This document shows positions 50,401-55,325 of a stretch of DNA of 55,325 bases, in pieces. Numbering within the stretch: the first letter of the stretch is position 1; each line of letters opens with the position of its first letter. Under the pieces are notes generated by a model. That model was not told the origin of the DNA. It saw only the letters and a list, made by a program, of their open reading frames with translations, and made no database searches. This DNA is from a virus: IMG/VR virus record IMGVR_UViG_3300017755_000007, positions 1 through 55,325 of that record; one strand, given 5' to 3'. Position numbers and translations under genes: made by a program.

Positions 50401-50973
50401 TTAAATTCCTCCAGTTGCCATTCCAATGAATACGTTGATACTTGCCCCAGTTACTACTGAACAACAAGGGAAAGCTGGACTGAAATCCCCTAGAGGATCG
50501 CCAAACACAGATGCTCGTTTCATATTAATGAATACAGACTTTTGAGTTGCAAAGTGCTTTCTAGAGTGTCCTACAGCAGGTTCACGTCCAGCTACCACGC
50601 CTATTGTACACCAAAAAGCAGGATTTGTCACGCAACCTGGGGGACATCCTTTTGGGATACCTGTATAGCACGCTTGATGCGTAGTTGGAGTCGGATGTGG
50701 TGTTAATATATCCTGATCTACGATAGGTATAATTTTATTGATAAACACATTTCTTGCTGCTCCTAAGGGAGTTGCTGGTGCTTGCAGTAAAGGTGGCCAC
50801 AGTGTAGTTGCGTTCATAAGCATCACTGTCTTAGGAACGATTTTTGGGTCTAGAGGTGGCATCGTACAACCAGGTAATACAGATCCACCTAGTCCTGCAT
50901 GGTGTGTAGACCCACTTCCCGTTCCATGACCACTACAAGGTCCCTGATAAAGTCCTGCTGCTCCTGCTGCCAT
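50401..50973 (-). CDS. PAAR-like baseplate spike-tip protein
   Basis: A 190-residue Gly/Pro/Cys-rich protein with repeated NVFIN-type turns: RNVFINKIIPIVDQDIL, KSVFINMKRASVFGDPLGDF and TGASINVFIGMATGGI. Cys and His residues are spread between them (PGCT, HPTPTTHQACYTG, GCPPGCVTNPAFWC, FPCCSVVTG). This is the layout of PAAR proteins, which form a Zn-binding cone on the tip of contractile spikes (T4 gp5.4). It is longer than a single PAAR domain (about 95 residues) and looks like two or more copies. It lies between the 1014-aa structural gene and the gp25 block, the expected place for spike components. Confidence 0.75.
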   Translation of the reverse strand: MAAGAAGLYQGPCSGHGTGSGSTHHAGLGGSVLPGCTMPPLDPKIVPKTVMLMNATTLWPPLLQAPATPLGAARNVFINKIIPIVDQDILTPHPTPTTHQACYTGIPKGCPPGCVTNPAFWCTIGVVAGREPAVGHSRKHFATQKSVFINMKRASVFGDPLGDFSPAFPCCSVVTGASINVFIGMATGGI

Positions 50974-50975
50974 AA

Positions 50976-53900
50976 TTAATCTGCAAATGGATTCCCGTAT
51001 TCTTTAGCAGCTCTGACGACTGTTTGAGCTGCTCTAGTCAAATCGTGCCACATTGTGATCTTTCCTTCTGCAGTCCACTCCTGGCATCCTGGTCCCATAA
51101 GAGGTGACATTGTATAAGTTCTGGTTACAGTAGTACTTTCGGTAGAACCAGTAGCTTCATCTGAAGTCGAAGTAGTTGTACTACTATTTGGAGTAAGAAA
51201 TGGTGGAGGACATGCAAAATGAGCGCAACCAATATCCTGTGGTGTACAACTTAATTTTACAGAAATTTCTGTTACATCAGTTGGATCTGGACGAAATTGT
51301 CTAACGATATATTTAGTAAACTTTGAAGCAACTGGTAAATTAGTAAAACTTCCTGCACAACTCTCTACTTTAGTTTCGTTATCTACACGATAATCGGGAT
51401 ATACTTCTTGCGTAACATCATCGATATTATCACTCACAGTTTTTTGAGTTCTAGGTAAATCATCTCTAATAACACCTTTGATATCAAAGGGCAATGGTGG
51501 AAGCGCAGGATCTATAATATATCCCCCATCCAATTCAACATTGTCAAGATAACCTACGTCATAGTTAGGTGTTATAAGTTGCTTCAAAGGATCTGTAACA
51601 TCTGATGTATATTTTTGCTGTGATTTTTGACGTATACTTTCTCTATCAGGATCCATTTTTATATCAATGACTGGTTCTGCACTAATAATTTCACGTTCTG
51701 ATGGTACTGCATCAAAAGATAAATTAAGACCTTTGAATAAGTCTTCAGTTACGGCTGTATACCCTTCATCTGAAGAATTTTGTCTACTTTCAGGCATTTT
51801 AGAAAAAATGTCTCTAGTCTCTTCGTCGTAATCGTCGCGATAGGAATCATTACCAATTGTCTCTCTTTTGAATTCTGCAAAATTGTTAATAATAATCTCA
51901 GGTCTACTAAGATTAGTATATCCTCTACCAGGATTGGTAATTGTAATGTTTGTTACCTTACCGCCAGCAATAGTTGTTGAAATTTTAGCAGGTTGATTAT
52001 CTCCACCATCAGTTTGATCAATTGGTTGGGCATCTACCTTCCCATCATCTTTAGTTAAAATTTTAAACTTTAATTTTTCTGTTGTTAAGATTAACTTAAA
52101 ATCTGGATTACCATCATCCTCACCTTTCTTTGAAAATGCCGTATTATTATCAGTAGGAGCACCAATTCCTATATCAGGCAATTCCTTCATTAAATTTAAG
52201 TTTTCGCCACCAGATGTAACCTCTGAAATTGCAATTTTTGCCCCACCACCAGAAATTGTAACAATATCTCCGTTTTGATACCCAGATCCTGGAGTATTAA
52301 TACGAACAGCATCAACTATATCAGCAATTTCTGAGGCATTTTCATCAAACACCACTGATGTATCAATATCAACGGTAAGACCACTACCATTTCCGCCACT
52401 AGTAGCAACATTATCACCACTTGAGTAACCACTAAGAGGTTGTCCGTCATTCAGAGAGAAAAAACTACCAGTATCCAGTGAATATGCGCCTGCAGAAATA
52501 TTAATATCGCTAATTCCACCATTTTCATTCACAGTAATGAATGCTCGAGGTGTTTTAATGTCACCAAACACGTCAGATGCGTCTTTATTTACGTCGCCCG
52601 TCAAAAATTGAATAGATTTATCCAAAAATTCATACAATCCTACTAAAATTGCGCGATCTTTGATACCATATCCTGCTACAGCAGTGATAATATGTGCTCT
52701 ATTACTGGTATATTGCGTGTCTTTAACAAAATCAGAACCACTACCGTCCAAATAGATGATATGATACGGAAATTCTCCTATCTCAGTATGAAAAGTGCGC
52801 GTAATTTTATGACCATTGATAGTATCATTGGGTCTTAATAGATCAAAACCAGGTACTTCTTGTTGAGAAGGTATATTTCCAACTGCAGTCACCCTAATAT
52901 TGAGTGTTAAGGTTGTTAAAGTATTATCTGGTAGACGATGCTGAAAGGTAATTGGTATTACATCTCCAATAGACCATCCTGTTCCATTGTTTAGAATCTC
53001 TGTTGGGATCCACCGAGTGCCTGAGAACACTGTGGTCGCGCCAGAATCGTCATATATGGGTTCGATACTAAACTTAACTCTAAAGTCAAAAGCATTTACA
53101 CCATCATTGAGATTATAAACTTCAAAATCACTAAATCCTTCATCACCATCTTCCTCTCCAACAGCAGTTTCTCCTTGCCATGGACTTTGTGATGATGTAT
53201 ATGCTATACCTGCATTGTTTGTGGCATCCCATGCATTTACATAGGTCGTCCCATCAAAACTTACCTCAAAACCTATAATACCATCTGGTACTTGTGTGGA
53301 TAATGAATCGTAAGTAAATGCAATCTTATTTGAATCTGTGCCAAATCCAAACAATGTGGGGTGGGGGCAATCAGGATCGCCTGTTAGATCTTCAGTTGCT
53401 GTATAACTTAAAGATGTATTGGCAGTACTACAATTGAATGCTGCACAGGGAATACACCTTGTACTTGCTGCTGGTGTACTTGCACTTGAAGAAGTTGTTG
53501 AATCAAGTCCTGTAGTAGGATCTGTGGTTGTCGTCGAGGTAGTGGTAGTACTATCTTCATCCATTTCCTCAATATGATAACATGCTGTACCTAAATGACC
53601 TGCATCATCACTAGTATCATACACATATGCAAACCACGTATCGGAATATCCATAATCAAATGATAATTCAGTCGGAGTGTAATCTAAAAATATTTCAGAT
53701 ACATCAAAAGAATCCCCAAATCCACCGAAAATAGTAGTGCAATTGTCAGGTTTTGTTACCTTTCCACAATGTGCAGCACCTGGTCCTTCGGGACCATATG
53801 ACACAGCAGTGAATGGATACATGACAGCATCACTACGACGCTTCGGTAAGTTATAAGCTTCGCCTGATGATCTTATAACTGCTTCGGGATATTCAATAAA

Positions 53901-54020
53901 CTCAACTGAACATCCTCCTGGTGCGGGTGGTGTATAATAATAACAATGCTCCTCATTAATAGCAAAACCACCCCCACATGGTCCTTGGTCCTCTTCCTCG
54001 CTAAATTTACACCCTGCCAT
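50976..54020 (-). CDS. Virion structural protein, 1014 aa, possible spike/hub component
   Basis: The N-terminus is Cys-rich (MAGCKFSEEEDQGPCGGGFA, EEHCYYY, PGGC). A Ser/Thr linker follows at residues 150-184 (EEMDEDSTTTTSTTTTDP). Beta-rich segments come next, with GSGY units at about 523-597 (YSSGDNVATSGGNGSG; TPGSGYQNGDIVTISGGG) and 687-715 (TNPGRGYTNLSRPEIII). The C-terminus is MGPGCQEWTAEG followed by a helix (HDLTRAAQTVVRAAKEY). No lysozyme or OB-fold motif of T4 gp5 is visible. Its place directly before the PAAR-like gene and gp25 makes a baseplate hub or spike role reasonable, but that rests on position. It overlaps the preceding 79-aa gene by 14 bases. Confidence 0.88.
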   Translation of the reverse strand: MAGCKFSEEEDQGPCGGGFAINEEHCYYYTPPAPGGCSVEFIEYPEAVIRSSGEAYNLPKRRSDAVMYPFTAVSYGPEGPGAAHCGKVTKPDNCTTIFGGFGDSFDVSEIFLDYTPTELSFDYGYSDTWFAYVYDTSDDAGHLGTACYHIEEMDEDSTTTTSTTTTDPTTGLDSTTSSSASTPAASTRCIPCAAFNCSTANTSLSYTATEDLTGDPDCPHPTLFGFGTDSNKIAFTYDSLSTQVPDGIIGFEVSFDGTTYVNAWDATNNAGIAYTSSQSPWQGETAVGEEDGDEGFSDFEVYNLNDGVNAFDFRVKFSIEPIYDDSGATTVFSGTRWIPTEILNNGTGWSIGDVIPITFQHRLPDNTLTTLTLNIRVTAVGNIPSQQEVPGFDLLRPNDTINGHKITRTFHTEIGEFPYHIIYLDGSGSDFVKDTQYTSNRAHIITAVAGYGIKDRAILVGLYEFLDKSIQFLTGDVNKDASDVFGDIKTPRAFITVNENGGISDINISAGAYSLDTGSFFSLNDGQPLSGYSSGDNVATSGGNGSGLTVDIDTSVVFDENASEIADIVDAVRINTPGSGYQNGDIVTISGGGAKIAISEVTSGGENLNLMKELPDIGIGAPTDNNTAFSKKGEDDGNPDFKLILTTEKLKFKILTKDDGKVDAQPIDQTDGGDNQPAKISTTIAGGKVTNITITNPGRGYTNLSRPEIIINNFAEFKRETIGNDSYRDDYDEETRDIFSKMPESRQNSSDEGYTAVTEDLFKGLNLSFDAVPSEREIISAEPVIDIKMDPDRESIRQKSQQKYTSDVTDPLKQLITPNYDVGYLDNVELDGGYIIDPALPPLPFDIKGVIRDDLPRTQKTVSDNIDDVTQEVYPDYRVDNETKVESCAGSFTNLPVASKFTKYIVRQFRPDPTDVTEISVKLSCTPQDIGCAHFACPPPFLTPNSSTTTSTSDEATGSTESTTVTRTYTMSPLMGPGCQEWTAEGKITMWHDLTRAAQTVVRAAKEYGNPFAD

Positions 54021-54246
54021 TTTCTAACTCCCCTATTCTTTTATAAACTTCATCAAAGTTCTCTTTTAAATTCATATAATCATCATACCCTTCTGGTTTG
54101 TAGTAAGTCTTGTCTGGTGTGGGTATCTCGCTCACATACTTCTCGACTTCCTCAATACGTTTGATGATTTTACCTAAGCAGTCATTGATTACATTGATAG
54201 CATCTGCAACCTGTTGCTCAGTGATCCCTTGTTGCTCATTCGTCAT
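54007..54246 (-). CDS. Small coiled-coil protein, 79 aa
   Basis: Residues 5-45 form a helix with heptad spacing (TEQQVADAINVINDCLGKII, KRIEEVEKYVSE), a short TPDKTYYKPEGYDDY turn follows, and a second helix ends the chain (DEVYKRIGELENG). No recognised family. The start codon lies inside the end of the AbrB-like gene (11-base overlap) and the end overlaps the 1014-aa gene by 14 bases, so the three are translationally coupled. It may be an assembly factor; this is inferred from context only. Confidence 0.82.
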   Translation of the reverse strand: MTNEQQGITEQQVADAINVINDCLGKIIKRIEEVEKYVSEIPTPDKTYYKPEGYDDYMNLKENFDEVYKRIGELENGRV

Positions 54247-54409
54247 CCTTTGCTTTCCTTAGTGTGAATGCTGTACCATCTTCAGTGATATCATACTCCA
54301 ATTCTGTTCCTACATCCCATCCCAATTCTTCACATGCTTCATATGGTACAGTGAGAATTAAATCACCGAAATCATCTTCTTCTAATCTGGTTGTGAATCT
54401 ATGGGACAT
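54236..54409 (-). CDS. AbrB/SpoVT-type small DNA-binding protein, 57 aa
   Basis: Product begins MSHRFTTRLEEDDFGDLIL. Residues 14-52 follow the swapped-hairpin AbrB/MazE pattern: FGDLILTVPYEACEELGW, then DVGTELEYDITEDG and AFTLRKA, compared with the family form GRVTIPKEVREELGLKPGDELEVE. The first basic strand of MazE-type proteins is modified here. Family members bind DNA as dimers, acting as transition regulators or antitoxins; no toxin gene is next to it. It starts four bases after the 72-aa gene and overlaps the 79-aa gene by 11 bases. A phage transcription regulator is the likeliest reading. Confidence 0.72.
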   Translation of the reverse strand: MSHRFTTRLEEDDFGDLILTVPYEACEELGWDVGTELEYDITEDGTAFTLRKAKDDE

Positions 54410-54412
54410 AAC

Positions 54413-54631
54413 TTACATACGATTAATTACTTGGGGATTATTTGTGGGATTATCTTCTTTCCACTCAACCCATAGTGTATATAGATCATCTAATACATGA
54501 GAAGCATAAGATGATGCATAATAGTCTGCACAACCGTACATACGAGGGTCTAGGAATGCCTCTAACCTTATCAATTGCTCTAATGCCCATACACGAGTAT
54601 CTTGACGTTCTACACGGGTCTTAGCATCCAT
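54413..54631 (-). CDS. Hypothetical helical protein, 72 aa
   Basis: A 72-residue protein with RVWALEQLIRLEAFLDPRMY, then GCADYYASSYASHVLDDLYT and LWVEWKEDN, mainly helical and rich in Tyr and Trp. A good Shine-Dalgarno (GAGGT) lies seven bases before the ATG, and the AbrB-like gene follows at once. No family recognised. It is the first gene after the sigma70 promoter at 54821-54850, so it probably belongs to an early-expressed cluster. Confidence 0.82.
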   Translation of the reverse strand: MDAKTRVERQDTRVWALEQLIRLEAFLDPRMYGCADYYASSYASHVLDDLYTLWVEWKEDNPTNNPQVINRM

Positions 54632-54820
54632 TTTTTACCTCAGAAATTTTTTTAGATCCTATGAAATTAATCTTTGAAATAATATAGAACTCGCTCTGGG
54701 GAACCTTTGTAGGTTAGGGTAGTGGCTTGTTTTATATTTACGGGGGCCAATATAACTGCCTAAATGACATTTAACAACTGCCGCTAAGTGTTACTCAAAG
54801 GACCTCCGATTACCTCTGCT
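54632..54820. other. Gap of about 190 bases between the 67-aa and 72-aa genes
   Basis: No open frame of note on either strand. It carries the leader from the sigma70 promoter to the 72-aa gene. A weak 5-bp inverted repeat (AACCT...AGGTT) is present near 54700; no terminator or tRNA is seen. Confidence 0.5.
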
Positions 54821-54850
54821 ATTATACACCAACCTCTGCTGATTTGTCAA
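54821..54850 (-). promoter_or_regulatory. Consensus sigma70 promoter
   Basis: TTGACA (54850-54845), an 18-base spacer and TATAAT (54826-54821) on the minus strand, located in the 3' end of the 67-aa gene and directed at the 72-aa gene. T4-like cyanophages use host-type sigma70 promoters for early genes. Confidence 0.85.
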
Positions 54851-55025
54851 CTACCTCCCAGAACCATCCGATAGACTTGATGTAATCAAAGGTGGACATT
54901 CTCGGAGTATTTGGGTAGTTATCTCCCCGAGAGTTTCTGATGCCATCGATAAACTTCTCAAGGTCGTAGACACTTACGAATGATGCTCTGAGTGTGTCTG
55001 TGTTGTCGTAGATAATGTATTGCAT
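54822..55025 (-). CDS. Hypothetical protein, 67 aa
   Basis: Product begins MQYIIYDNTDTLRASFVS and ends WFWEVVDKSAEVGV, with DYIKSIGWF in the last third. Compact and mixed alpha/beta in appearance, without known motifs. A consensus sigma70 promoter stands 45-75 bases upstream and no overlapping alternative frame competes. The -10 of the next promoter overlaps its stop codon, so promoter and coding sequence share DNA. Likely an early phage gene of unknown role. Confidence 0.75.
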   Translation of the reverse strand: MQYIIYDNTDTLRASFVSVYDLEKFIDGIRNSRGDNYPNTPRMSTFDYIKSIGWFWEVVDKSAEVGV

Positions 55026-55069
55026 AAGTGGGAAAGATACAAGGTCTGTTTCTGAACCTCTACAAGGTA

Positions 55070-55098
55070 ATTATAACATGATTCTGATAGTTTGTCAA
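55070..55098 (-). promoter_or_regulatory. Consensus sigma70 promoter
   Basis: TTGACA (55098-55093), a 17-base spacer and TATAAT (55075-55070) on the minus strand, an exact match at both hexamers and ideal spacing. It drives the 67-aa gene starting at 55025. Confidence 0.9.
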
Positions 55099-55325
55099 GT
55101 GCCTCTGTATGATCCTCAGAGGGGAATGATTAGCAATGGTGATGAGAGTATCTCCGAGGTGATTAGAGGGGGTTGACAACTGTTAGGAAGCGTGCTAAGA
55201 CTACAATTAGTGGAGACATTTAGAGAGGGATTAAACACACATAGTAGTTTATTTAATGTTTTCCACAATTTCCGCATTATCTGTGGAAAAGGTGTTAACA
55301 ACCTGTGGAGGGACTAAATGTATCT
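55099..55325. other. Intergenic region with repeated TTTTCCACA-type boxes
   Basis: No convincing gene on either strand; the minus strand is stop-rich and the one 61-codon frame has no phage-like features. TTTTCCACA occurs at 55259-55267 and inverted at 55282-55290, with another TGTGGA at 55304-55309. The boxes differ by one base from the DnaA box TTATCCACA. A 6-bp hairpin (CCTCTG...CAGAGG) lies at 55102-55122. Confidence 0.5.

Noticed and set aside
54632-54820. Possible tRNA-like GGTTC sequence in the gap
   Set aside because: I could not find an acceptor stem, anticodon stem and CCA-proximal pairing that fit a tRNA.
55166-55204. Plus-strand TTGACA followed by TACAAT in the leader
   Set aside because: The spacer is 23 bases; at 17 bases the -10 would be TAAGAC. 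No plus-strand gene follows within the window.
55116-55301. 61-codon minus-strand frame in the leader
   Set aside because: No Shine-Dalgarno, odd composition, and it covers the boxed non-coding stretch. I see no support for a real product.

Overview
This window is part of the virion-structure (late) region of a large marine T4-like myovirus, most likely a cyanophage or pelagiphage relative. The evidence is a T4-style neck and baseplate gene set (gp25, gp6, gp8, gp13, gp14, gp15, gp16), T4-type late promoter boxes (NATAAATA) in front of gene blocks, host sigma70-type promoters in front of small early-type genes, DUF4815 and YHYH proteins typical of marine phages, and AT-rich DNA. The host cannot be read from the sequence. 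Every supported gene lies on the minus strand, so transcription runs from position 55325 towards 1, and genes are packed with gaps of a few bases or short overlaps.

In transcription order: (1) 55325-54236 is a leader region with two consensus sigma70 promoters and small genes of 67, 72 and 57 codons; the 57-residue product looks like an AbrB/SpoVT-type DNA-binding protein. (2) 54246-50251 holds a coiled-coil small protein, a 1014-aa structural protein, a PAAR-like spike-tip protein and a 48-aa basic protein. (3) 50255-26619 starts at a late promoter and carries gp25, gp6 and one 21-kb gene for a 7027-aa protein in the gp7 position. (4) 26623-21224 holds a 406-aa cupredoxin-tipped fibre-like protein and a 1381-aa cupredoxin/YHYH protein. 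(5) 21219-11562 holds an enlarged gp8, a 2528-aa DUF4815 protein and two small coiled-coil proteins, ending in a rho-independent terminator. (6) 11556-1 holds a 2008-aa fibre, gp13, gp14, gp15, the small terminase gp16, a 178-aa protein with its own late promoter, a 548-aa lysine-rich protein, and the first codons of a further gene that by T4 order could be gp17.

The striking feature is module sharing. A small set of beta-rich units (GSGYTSxP repeats, SWN/TSGA repeats, NGVLQxPG units, ExIxY...TRG units, YPRxTDP units) recurs in proteins that in T4 are unrelated: neck gp14, baseplate gp8, the DUF4815 protein, the fibre, the 1381-aa, 7027-aa and 1014-aa proteins. On top of these, the virion proteins carry eukaryote- or bacterium-like domains: two seven-repeat FG-GAP propellers, one further propeller-like region, two LamG-like domains, two YHYH domains, and two cupredoxin domains that keep a full type-1 copper ligand set. 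I read this as an inflated, mosaic tail/baseplate surface that probably serves host recognition. That function is an inference; the gene calls and the motifs are visible in the sequence.
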